Shown piece by piece: positions 1-7,275 of a stretch of 12,573 bases of DNA. Made by a program: the position numbers and the translations under genes. Source of the stretch: Pseudomonadota bacterium. GTDB taxonomy: Bacteria; Pseudomonadota; Alphaproteobacteria; UBA828; JAPUJA01. The stretch's first letter is position 1, and the number at the start of each line of letters is the position of its first letter. Location: NCBI GenBank assembly GCA_027296525.1, contig JAPUJA010000087.1, positions 1-12,573 of the forward strand. The letters run 5' to 3'. The notes beneath the pieces are model-generated. The model made no database searches. It was not told the origin of the DNA and worked only from the letters and a program-made list of their open reading frames with translations.

Positions 1-645
1 GATCCCGACGTGACTCTCGACCACGGTCGCGCGGCGCTTCGCGCCGAGCCGGCTGATTTTTAGCATGTGCCAAGCCGGGCGGGCTTAGCCGGCACCACCA
101 AAGAAGACGAGATGAACGGGCGCATCAAGGGTGATCCCGTCATCGATCTCGAGCAGATAACCGTCCGTCATCAACGCCGTGTTCAGCGCGATGAGCGCCT
201 CGCCGTTGACCGGCGCAAGCCGTCCGACTTCGCCCTCGAGCGTCTCGGGCGCTGCCTTAAGTTGGTTGGCCAATCCGGCGAGCCGAACCCCCGGGGGCAG
301 CCCACCCGGAGCCGAGAGATCGCTTCGCAACGCACCGTTCACGAAGACCAGGCCGGGCGCCGCAAAGCGTCCGGGCAGGTGAGCGGTGAGCCGCTCCGCC
401 TCGATCGCCAAGGGCTCGGCGATCGCCGGGGCGAACGCCGCCTTCGCGAGCCCGCGCAGGCTGGTATACTTCCATTCCTCGACGCGCACACTGGGCAGGC
501 CCAAATCCCGGAAACGCTCGATCGCCTCCCGGCGCCGCCGGTCCAGCCAGGGCACCCCGGCGCCCGGAAGCGCGGGCGCGATCGCGCCGAACTTCTCGGC
601 GTAGGGAAAATCGATACCGCGTTTGCCCGCCATGTCTCTCGTCAT
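1..645 (-). pseudogene. sufD: SufD, Fe-S scaffold component, 5' part only, with in-frame stop
   Basis: SufD belongs to the cytosolic SufBC2D scaffold that assembles iron-sulfur clusters; it pairs with SufB and binds SufC. The first 186 codons give a typical SufD N-terminus, including VRVEEWKYTSLRGL at about residues 53-66 and LDAPVHLVFF near residue 180. A TAA at 85-87 then closes the frame. In the same frame beyond it lie RLGAKRRATVVESHVG-type residues, which look like the normal start of the SufD beta-helix core, so homology appears to cross the stop. SufD proteins are usually around 400 residues or more, and the remainder lies outside the window. The start at 643-645 is 17 bases after sufC; an alternative ATG lies at 631-633. 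An ATG at 64-66 just after the stop could allow reinitiation, but it has no visible ribosome binding site. A sequence error is equally possible. The family call is firm; the broken status is less so. Confidence 0.7.
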
Positions 646-662
646 CCGATGGTCCGCCGGCC

Positions 663-1421
663 TCAGGCCGCGTTTTCCGCGGCCGCGCCGAACTCGCCAT
701 AGCCTTTCTCTTCGAGTTCGATGGCGAGCTCCTTGCCGCCCGACTTGGCGATCCGGCCGTCCGCCAGCACATGAACACGATCCGGCACGACGTAATCGAG
801 CAGCCGCTGATAGTGGGTGATCACGAGCATCGCCCGATCCGGCCCGCGCAGCGCGTTGACACCGCCGGCCACGACCTTCAGCGCGTCGATATCGAGGCCT
901 GAATCCGTCTCGTCGAGAATCGCGAGCTTCGGATCGAGCAAAGCCATCTGGAGGATCTCGTTCCGCTTCTTCTCACCCCCGGAGAATCCAACGTTCAACG
1001 GACGGCGCAGCATCTCCTCGCTGATGTTGAGTTCGGTCCGCTTCGCGCGCACGAGGCTGAGAAACTCCATCGCGTCGAGCGCCGGCTCGCCCCGAGACTT
1101 GCGCACCGTGTTCACCGCCTCCTTGAGGAATGTCGCGCTCGCCACGCCCGGGATCTCGACCGGGTATTGAAAAGCCAGGAACACGCCTTTGCGCGCGCGC
1201 TCCTCAGGCGCGAGCTCGAGAAGGTCCTGCCCCTCGTAGGTCACGCGCCCCTCGGTGATCGCGTAGCCGTCGCGTCCCGCCAGGACGTGGGCGAGCGTGC
1301 TCTTGCCTGAGCCGTTCGGTCCCATGACGGCATGCACCTCACCCTTTTCGATCGCGAGATCGACCCCTTTCAGGATTTCGCGATCCTCGACGCTGACGTG
1401 GAGATTCTCGATCTTGAGCAT
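663..1421 (-). CDS. sufC: SufC, Fe-S assembly ATPase
   Basis: SufC is the soluble ABC-type ATPase of the SufBC2D complex; its ATP-driven dimerisation reshapes SufB-SufD during cluster assembly. The 252-residue product has Walker A GPNGSGKST at 34-42, a Q-loop glutamine at 85 (AFQYP), the signature FSGGEKKR at 146-153, Walker B with LAILDETDSGLD around 166-177 and the H-loop histidine at 203 (ITHYQR). The FSGGEKKRNEILQM signature and the ETDSGLDIDA stretch are typical of SufC rather than of membrane transporter ATPases. The ATG at 1419-1421 is chosen because the family starts MLKIENLHV and an AAGGA lies upstream; the open frame runs further upstream without homology. It sits 35 bases after sufB and 17 before sufD, so it is clearly co-transcribed with them. 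Length is normal and all motifs are intact. Confidence 0.97.
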   Translation of the reverse strand: MLKIENLHVSVEDREILKGVDLAIEKGEVHAVMGPNGSGKSTLAHVLAGRDGYAITEGRVTYEGQDLLELAPEERARKGVFLAFQYPVEIPGVASATFLKEAVNTVRKSRGEPALDAMEFLSLVRAKRTELNISEEMLRRPLNVGFSGGEKKRNEILQMALLDPKLAILDETDSGLDIDALKVVAGGVNALRGPDRAMLVITHYQRLLDYVVPDRVHVLADGRIAKSGGKELAIELEEKGYGEFGAAAENAA

Positions 1422-1456
1422 GGCGCGATCTTTATCCTTCCTGCGTGAGCGGCCGG

Positions 1457-2920
<1,464 letters not shown>

Positions 2921-2954
2921 CTCGCCTTCTTTCCGATCAACCCCGATGCCCTGT

Positions 2955-2971
2955 GGCTCCGCCCGGAGGCC
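2955..2971 (-). other. Small hairpin between regulator and sufB
   Basis: GGCTCC and GGAGGCC face each other across a GCCC loop, giving a six-pair stem with a one-base bulge just after the regulator stop codon. There is no U-run, so it is not an intrinsic terminator. It could affect mRNA processing between the regulator and sufB, but this is a guess in GC-rich sequence. Confidence 0.25.
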
Positions 2972-2972
2972 G

Positions 2973-3425
2973 TCACGCCGTGCCGCCCAGGCGGTGCTCG
3001 AAGCCGCCCCCAGGCGGGCTCCAGGGGGCGATGATTTCGGCCAGGCTGACCCCTTCGAGGGCCTCGCGGATCGCTACGTTGACACGCCCCCAGGGGCCGC
3101 GTATGGGACAAAAGCTCTCCAGGTCGCAGACTCCCTCGGGGCCTTCGAGACAGTCGGTCAGCGCGATCGGCCCATCGACCGCGCGGATGATGTCCGCGAC
3201 CGAGATCTCCTCGGGCGTTCGCGCGAGTGCGTAGCCGCCGCTGGCACCGCGCTGTGAATCGAGCAGGTCGTTTTGGGCGAACTGTTTCAAGAGCTTGCTG
3301 ACGGTGGGCAAAGGAAGCTGGGCATCATTCGCGATCTCGGAGGCCTTGTGGAGGCGCCCGGGATGGCGTGCCATATGCCTCAAAACGAGCATCCCATAAT
3401 CGGCCATTCGGCTCACGCGAATCAT
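2973..3425 (-). CDS. Rrf2-family SUF system regulator
   Basis: This is a 150-residue Rrf2-family transcription factor, the group that includes IscR. The winged-helix DNA-binding part spans about residues 1-75, with a recognition-helix region around LPLPTVSKLLKQFAQ and the wing GASGGYALAR. Three cysteines follow at 92, 100 and 106 (C-X7-C-X5-C), likely ligands for an iron-sulfur cluster that senses cluster supply. The DLESFCPIRGPWGRVN segment resembles the 'SUF system Fe-S assembly regulator' branch more than classical IscR, whose spacing is C-X5-C-X5-C. The ATG at 3423-3425 fits the conserved start MIRVSRMADYGMLVL and has GGGGA upstream; a longer frame begins at 3482 inside the promoter and is rejected. 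As first gene of the regulator-sufBCD operon it probably controls itself and sufBCD, and perhaps the divergent gene. I give no symbol because naming differs between groups. Confidence 0.9.
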   Translation of the reverse strand: MIRVSRMADYGMLVLRHMARHPGRLHKASEIANDAQLPLPTVSKLLKQFAQNDLLDSQRGASGGYALARTPEEISVADIIRAVDGPIALTDCLEGPEGVCDLESFCPIRGPWGRVNVAIREALEGVSLAEIIAPWSPPGGGFEHRLGGTA

Positions 3426-3458
3426 CGCCGGTCCCCATACAAGACCAAATTGGTACTG

Positions 3459-3489
3459 TTTATCTGGATTATGGCGGCTCAACTGTCAA
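3459..3489 (-). promoter_or_regulatory. Candidate promoter of the regulator-sufBCD operon
   Basis: Reading the minus strand, a perfect TTGACA lies at 3489-3484. Possible -10 elements are CAGATA after 17 bases (3466-3461) or GATAAA after 19 bases (3464-3459); neither is strong, as is common for activator- or repressor-controlled promoters. A start near 3455 would give a leader of roughly 30 bases before the regulator ATG. The region is clearly more AT-rich than its surroundings. The -35 element is persuasive; the -10 is not certain. Confidence 0.5.
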
Positions 3490-3492
3490 CCC

Positions 3493-3522
3493 TTCGTAAA
3501 TTAGGGTTTAAAACCTTAAAAT
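3493..3522 (+). promoter_or_regulatory. Weak candidate promoter for the MBL-fold gene
   Basis: TAAAAT at 3517-3522 matches five of six bases of the sigma-70 -10 consensus. The matching -35 would be TTCGTA at 3493-3498, 18 bases upstream and poor. If real, the transcript would carry a leader of about 150 bases before the ATG at 3682, and the palindrome at 3501-3519 would fill the spacer between the two elements. Offered mainly because no better rightward promoter is visible in the gap. Confidence 0.25.
3501..3519. promoter_or_regulatory. 19-bp near-perfect palindrome, candidate operator
   Basis: TTAGGGTTTAAAACCTTAA reads almost the same on both strands: apart from the central base only one symmetric pair fails. 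It ends 11 bases upstream of the leftward TTGACA and lies in the divergent gap between the SUF operon and the MBL-fold gene. Position and symmetry suggest a binding site for a dimeric regulator, with the adjacent Rrf2 protein the obvious candidate. Another iron-responsive factor cannot be excluded. It is not a terminator, since the stem is AT-rich and lies in a promoter region. Confidence 0.5.
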
Positions 3523-3531
3523 ACCCGAGTA
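3521..3531 (+). promoter_or_regulatory. IscR type-1-like half-site
   Basis: ATACCCGAGTA fits 10 of 11 positions of one arm of the E. coli IscR type-1 consensus (ATASYYGACTR), followed by AAA as expected for the WWW centre. The second arm (3535-3545) is largely degenerate. It adjoins the 19-bp palindrome and overlaps the weak rightward -10. A single arm of a loose consensus can arise by chance. Confidence 0.3.
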
Positions 3532-3681
3532 AAATCAGCACCATACAGGCCATGCGCCGAGCCGGACGGGGGCCTCCCGGGCGTCCTCGTGCGACTCAAC
3601 GGGCGAACGCACGCAATCGGCGAGAGCGGCGACCGGACGCCGCGCCCGGCCCAGGCGTTCGGTCGAAAAAGGAGAGCCGCC

Positions 3682-4422
3682 ATGACCCTGCCGATCGCCG
3701 AGACCTGGTATGAGAGCCGGCCTTTAGAGAACGGCATCAGCCAGATCGACGAGCTGCATATCGAACCGTTCACCCGGAGCAGCATCTGGCTCGTCGAGGG
3801 CTCGGAGCGCGACCTCCTGGTCGATACGGGCACCGGCATCGGCCCCTTGCGCGCGACGGTCGCGGCGCTCACAGACAGGCCCGTGATCGCCGTGGCGACG
3901 CTCGGCTATTACGATCACGCCGGCGGGCTCCATCAATTCGACGAACGCGCCTTGCACCGCCTGGACGCGCATCGCCTGATCGAGCCCACGGCCCGCAAGA
4001 CCGTCGCCGACAAATATGTCAGCGCGGCAATATTCCGCGCCCTTCCCTACGAGGGCTTCACGGTCGATGGCTATGGGGTGCCGCCCACCCCGATCACCCG
4101 GCTGCTCGAGGAGGGCGAGGTGATCGAGCTCGGCGACCGCCGCTTCCGCGTGCTTCATCTGCCGGGCATCACCGACGGCAGCATCGGTCTCTATGAAGAG
4201 GCGAGCGGGATTCTCTTCACCGGCGATACGATCGTGGACCAGGGGGGCATCGCCTATGACGGCGAGCCGCCGGATTACACCGACGATGCCGACAACGCCG
4301 CTTACCGCCGCTCGCTCGAGCGCGTTCGCTCGCTCGACGTCGCGACGGTCTATCCGGGCCACTTCACATCCTTCGGCGGCGAGCGGCTGGCGAAGATCAT
4401 CGACGACTACCTCGCGGCGTGA
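3682..4422 (+). CDS. MBL-fold protein with degenerate zinc site
   Basis: This 246-residue protein has the metallo-beta-lactamase fold: SSIWLVEGSERDLLVDTGTGIG near residues 33-55, then DHAGG at 78-82, LFTGDT with Asp182, and YPGHF with His227. The expected HxHxDH is instead L74-G-Y76-Y-D78-H79, and the later PGH motif reads PGI with Ile163. All three histidines of the first zinc site are therefore missing, while Asp78, His79, Asp182 and His227 remain. Normal members are hydrolases such as glyoxalase II or lactonases; here activity with two metals is doubtful, and one-metal or non-catalytic function is possible. The ATG at 3682 follows AAAAAGGAGAG with good spacing; the frame begins earlier, at 3589, without homology. 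It is divergent from the SUF operon, so shared control is plausible. Substrate unknown. Confidence 0.85.
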   Translation: MTLPIAETWYESRPLENGISQIDELHIEPFTRSSIWLVEGSERDLLVDTGTGIGPLRATVAALTDRPVIAVATLGYYDHAGGLHQFDERALHRLDAHRLIEPTARKTVADKYVSAAIFRALPYEGFTVDGYGVPPTPITRLLEEGEVIELGDRRFRVLHLPGITDGSIGLYEEASGILFTGDTIVDQGGIAYDGEPPDYTDDADNAAYRRSLERVRSLDVATVYPGHFTSFGGERLAKIIDDYLAA

Positions 4423-4432
4423 AGCTCCTGGG

Positions 4433-4473
4433 GCGCTTTTCACAAAGCGCGAGGGGCTCGATTTTTCAGCCCC
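4433..4473 (+). terminator. Paired hairpins after the MBL-fold gene, weak terminator candidate
   Basis: Just after the stop codon, GCGCTTT (4433-4439) and AAAGCGC (4444-4450) form a perfect 7-bp stem with a TCAC loop. A second stem GGGGCT/AGCCCC (4453-4458 and 4468-4473) follows. The only T-run, five bases at 4462-4466, lies in the loop of the second hairpin rather than directly after the first, so this is not a classical intrinsic terminator. It may still separate the MBL-fold gene from purB. Confidence 0.3.
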
Positions 4474-4534
4474 CACGCTCTAAAAGGGGCCATACGGTGC
4501 GCCGCGTTCCGCTTTTAAGAGGAAGCCGGGTTCC

Positions 4535-5884
4535 ATGATCCCCCGCTACAGCCGTCCGGAAATGGTTCGGATCTGGGAGCCGGAGAACCGTTTCCGCATC
4601 TGGTACGAGATCGAGGCGCTCGCGCTCGAGGCGCAGGCCGAACTCGGGATCGCTCCCAAGCGCGCGGCCAAGGCGCTCAGGCGCGCCGGTCGGCAGGCGA
4701 TGGCGCGCATCACCGACGCCAAGCGTATCGAAGCGATCGAGCAGGAAACGCGCCACGACGTCGTCGCCTTCCTCGCCAATCTCGTCAAGGCTGTCGGACC
4801 GGACGGCCGCTTCATCCATCAGGGCTTGACCTCATCGGACGTCCTGGATACCGGCCTCAGCCTCCAGCTCGTCCAGGCCGCCGATATCCTGCTCGCGGGC
4901 CAGGACCGGCTCATGGCGGCGCTCGAACGGCGCGCCTTCGAACACAAGACCACACCCTGCGTCGGGCGCAGCCACGGCATTCACGCCGAACCCATGACGC
5001 TTGGCCTCAAATTCGCGTCCTTTCATGCGGAATCGGCGCGCAACCGCGCGCGCCTCGAGGCGGCCCGCCGGGAGATCGGCACCTGCGCGATCTCAGGGCC
5101 CGTTGGCACCTTCTCCTCGGTCGATCCGCGTATCGAGGCCCGTGTCGCGGACGCCCTCGGCCTCGTCCCGGAGCCGATCTCCACGCAGGTCATCCCGCGC
5201 GACCGGCACGCGATGTTCTTCGCGACGCTGGCCGTGATCGCGAGCTCGCTGGAACGCTTGGCGGTCGAAATCCGCCATCTGCAACGCACCGAAGTGCGCG
5301 AAGCCGAGGAATATTTCGCCGCGGGACAAAAGGGCAGCTCGGCCATGCCCCACAAGCGCAACCCGGTCTTGAGCGAGAACGTGACGGGCCTTGCGCGACT
5401 CATCCGCTCGGCGGTGATCCCGGCACTCGAGAACGTCGCGCTCTGGCATGAGCGCGACATCTCCCACTCATCGGTCGAACGGGTGATCGCGCCCGACGCG
5501 ACCATCGCGCTCGATTTCGCGCTCCACCGCATGGCGGGCATCGTGGAGAAGCTCGTGATCTATCCCGAGGCCATGCGGCGCAATCTCGATGCTCTCGGCG
5601 GATTGATCTATTCGCAAGCGGTGCTGCTCGCGCTCATCCAAACAGGCTTGTCACGGGAAGAGGCCTACAAGGTCGTGCAGCGCAACGCGATGAAGGTTTG
5701 GCGCGAAGGGGGCGCCTTCCGCGAACGTCTGGAGGCGGACCCGGCGGTTCACAAGGCATTGCCCTCCGACGAGCTCACCCAGCTGTTCGAGTCCACGCCC
5801 TATCTCAAGCATGTGGACACGATCTTCAAACGCGTCTTTGGGCGGACGCGGCGCATCCGCCCAAAGACGAAAAAAAAGAAATAA
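4535..5884 (+). CDS. purB: Adenylosuccinate lyase
   Basis: PurB removes fumarate from SAICAR to give AICAR in purine synthesis and from adenylosuccinate to give AMP; it acts as a cytosolic homotetramer. The 449-residue product carries the superfamily motifs: RHDV at 73-76, TSSDVLDT at 99-106, GRSHGIHAEP at 144-153 with the histidines of the acid-base region, and GSSAMPHKRNP at 267-277, the flexible loop that contains the catalytic serine. The start MIPRYSRPEM is typical, with AAGAGGA upstream. Family members of this type commonly end close to the VDTIFKRVFG segment. Here about 13 extra residues, very basic and ending in four lysines, are encoded by a perfect inverted repeat plus an A-tract, suggesting a lost stop codon. 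The core enzyme looks intact. Confidence 0.97.
   Translation: MIPRYSRPEMVRIWEPENRFRIWYEIEALALEAQAELGIAPKRAAKALRRAGRQAMARITDAKRIEAIEQETRHDVVAFLANLVKAVGPDGRFIHQGLTSSDVLDTGLSLQLVQAADILLAGQDRLMAALERRAFEHKTTPCVGRSHGIHAEPMTLGLKFASFHAESARNRARLEAARREIGTCAISGPVGTFSSVDPRIEARVADALGLVPEPISTQVIPRDRHAMFFATLAVIASSLERLAVEIRHLQRTEVREAEEYFAAGQKGSSAMPHKRNPVLSENVTGLARLIRSAVIPALENVALWHERDISHSSVERVIAPDATIALDFALHRMAGIVEKLVIYPEAMRRNLDALGGLIYSQAVLLALIQTGLSREEAYKVVQRNAMKVWREGGAFRERLEADPAVHKALPSDELTQLFESTPYLKHVDTIFKRVFGRTRRIRPKTKKKK
5833..5869. repeat. 14-bp perfect inverted repeat at the end of purB
   Basis: CGTCTTTGGGCGGA (5833-5846) and TCCGCCCAAAGACG (5856-5869) are exact reverse complements around a 9-base loop, and a run of eight A residues follows at 5870-5877. 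The structure lies inside the last codons of purB and faces the convergent zeta-subunit gene ending at 5906. The stem is terminator-like, but neither strand has a U-run directly after it: the plus strand has A8 and the minus strand has U8 before the stem. It may instead protect 3' ends of mRNA, or be the remains of a terminator. Confidence 0.8.
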
Positions 5885-5905
5885 ACCGACGGCGAGAGGA
5901 CGCGG

Positions 5906-6226
5906 CTATTCGGAAGTCATCTGCTCCCTGGCGGTTTCGAGCAGACGCTCCATTTGCTTGCGCAGGCGATGCTCATCCATCTCGATCTTGCGGGCCGCGA
6001 AGTCGCCGAGGACTTTCTCGACCACGTCCGAATCACCCACCCGCTCGAAGTCGGATTTCACCACCTCCTTGGCGTAGGTCGCGGCCGCATCGGCCGCCAG
6101 ACCGAAATGCTCGGCGACCCACAGCCCCAGGAGCTTGTTGCGCCGCACGGTCACCTTGAAACGAAATTCCTCGTCATGTTTGTACCTGGCTTCTTCCGCC
6201 TTCTTGCGGTCCTCGAACGTGGTCAT
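5906..6226 (-). CDS. F1-ATPase zeta-type inhibitor subunit (DUF1476)
   Basis: This 106-residue protein belongs to the alphaproteobacterial DUF1476 family, whose Paracoccus member is the zeta subunit that inhibits ATP hydrolysis by the F1-ATPase. The family signature is clear: MTTFEDRKKAEEARYKHDEE at the N-terminus, which in the characterised protein forms the inhibitory region, then RRNKLLGLWVAEHFG at about 29-43 and a mainly helical remainder ending in a charged helix. The start at 6224-6226 has GGAGAA upstream at suitable distance. It is convergent with purB (gap 21 bases) and diverges from the NRDE-family gene. A DUF1476 gene next to purB and purC is common in alphaproteobacteria, without a known functional link to purine synthesis. 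How strongly it inhibits is known to vary between species and cannot be read from sequence. Confidence 0.93.
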   Translation of the reverse strand: MTTFEDRKKAEEARYKHDEEFRFKVTVRRNKLLGLWVAEHFGLAADAAATYAKEVVKSDFERVGDSDVVEKVLGDFAARKIEMDEHRLRKQMERLLETAREQMTSE

Positions 6227-6388
6227 AAACGAAGTTCTCCCCTAAACACGCGACACTAAATATACTCCACCATGGCATGTATTCTGCCAAAGCGAGCGTG
6301 AGCGGTCCATGCGGATGGTTGCGCCCCTTTTTCATTAAGAACGTCCCGTGAGGAATGCAACCTATATGTGCTCCCCGGCGAACCTTCG

Positions 6389-7126
6389 ATGTGCACCCTG
6401 GTAATCCTTCGACGCCCCGAGCATGACTGGCCGCTCATCCTGGCGGCGAATCGCGACGAGATGGTCGACCGGACCTGGCAGGGCCCGGGGCGTCATTGGG
6501 CCGACCGGCCGGAGGTCGTCGCCGGCCTCGACAAGCAGGCGGGAGGGAGCTGGCTCGGGATCAATGATTTCGGGGTCGTGGCCGGCGTGCTCAACCGGCC
6601 GGGAAGCCTCGGCCCCGATCGGGACAAGCGCTCGCGCGGCGAGCTCGTGCTCGAAGCCCTCGATCATGCGGACGCCACCGAAGCGGCCCGCGAGCTCCGC
6701 GCGATCGACGGGCGGGCCTATCGGCCGTTCAATCTCGTGATCGCGGACAACCAGGACGCCTTCTGGCTCAAGTCCGATGGCTCGGGCAAAACGAGGCTCG
6801 AGCAGGTCCCGGCCGGCCTCTCCATGATAACGGCCCACGATCTGAATTCCCAGGCGTCGGCGCGCATCCGCGCCTATCTGCCGCGCTTTCGCGAGGCGCC
6901 GGCACCCGTTCCGGAAGAGGCCGCGTGGGACGCCTGGATCGAGTTGCTCAGCAACCCCGAAGCGCCCCTCGATTCGGGCCCTGAAGATGCCATGCGGATC
7001 GAAACGCCGGAGGGCTTCGGCACGGTGAACTCATCGCTCCTGGCCTTGCCCGCCTGGGGAACGCCCATCTGGCTTTTTGCCGATGGCCTTCCGGGGATCA
7101 GCCCCTTCGAGCGGGTCGAGCTGTAG
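6389..7126 (+). CDS. NRDE/TANGO2-family protein
   Basis: The 245-residue product belongs to the NRDE family (bacterial relatives of TANGO2). The diagnostic start MCTLVI puts Cys2 at the N-terminus after Met removal, as in Ntn-type hydrolase folds. NRDE follows at 21-24, GGSWLGIND at 52-60, VLNRPG at 67-72 and NSSLLAL near 224-230. The biochemical role of the bacterial family is poorly defined; animal TANGO2 has been linked to lipid and heme handling. I chose ATG 6389 because it exposes Cys2; an in-frame ATG at 6368 would add seven residues and hide it. The Shine-Dalgarno sequence is weak. It sits between the zeta gene and purC, on the same strand as the pur genes, with a 149-base gap to purC, so it probably is its own unit. 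Family call firm, function open. Confidence 0.9.
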   Translation: MCTLVILRRPEHDWPLILAANRDEMVDRTWQGPGRHWADRPEVVAGLDKQAGGSWLGINDFGVVAGVLNRPGSLGPDRDKRSRGELVLEALDHADATEAARELRAIDGRAYRPFNLVIADNQDAFWLKSDGSGKTRLEQVPAGLSMITAHDLNSQASARIRAYLPRFREAPAPVPEEAAWDAWIELLSNPEAPLDSGPEDAMRIETPEGFGTVNSSLLALPAWGTPIWLFADGLPGISPFERVEL

Positions 7127-7275
7127 GAGCGGCTTTTACGGGGTCCCGGAGGCCTCGTCGCAGACCACGGATGCTTTTCCTCTGCACGGCTTTCGGCTAT
7201 GGTTGGAAGCTCTGCCGAGGGTGCCCCGAAGGGCGCTTCCCACGGTCTGATTTAGCCCCATTCGAGAGGCCGGAA
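7127..7275 (+). other. Leader region ahead of purC
   Basis: This 149-base gap should hold the promoter of the purCSQL-bolA-grxD string, but I find no convincing -35/-10 pair. A small hairpin, GTGCCC-CGAA-GGGCGC at 7221-7236 with one G-U pair, sits about 40 bases before the start codon. I recognise no riboswitch; purine riboswitch core features are not visible. Confidence 0.3.

Noticed and set aside
32..46. CGGCGC/GCGCCG hairpin in the sufD part
   Set aside because: A 6-bp stem with a 3-base loop inside coding DNA is expected often in GC-rich sequence.
3273..3713. Plus-strand open frame across the SUF regulator promoter
   Set aside because: It overlaps the regulator antisense, the promoter and the start of the MBL-fold gene, and encodes no recognisable protein.
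3724..4476. 250-codon open frame on the minus strand opposite the MBL-fold gene
   Set aside because: The plus strand shows a clear fold family and ribosome binding site; the minus frame shows neither.
5870..5884. A AAA AAG slippery heptamer near the end of purB as a programmed -1 frameshift
   Set aside because: The hairpin lies upstream rather than downstream of the slip site, the stop is immediate, and the -1 frame gives a low-complexity Arg-rich shadow product antisense to the zeta gene.
6259..6290. Promoter for the zeta-subunit gene: TTGGCA and TATATT on the minus strand
   Set aside because: The spacing is 20 bases, too long for a normal sigma-70 promoter; kept only as a remark.
7171..7275. 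N-terminal extension of purC from the ATG at 7171
   Set aside because: The extra 35 residues have no PurC similarity, while ATG 7276 has a good ribosome binding site and the conserved N-terminus.
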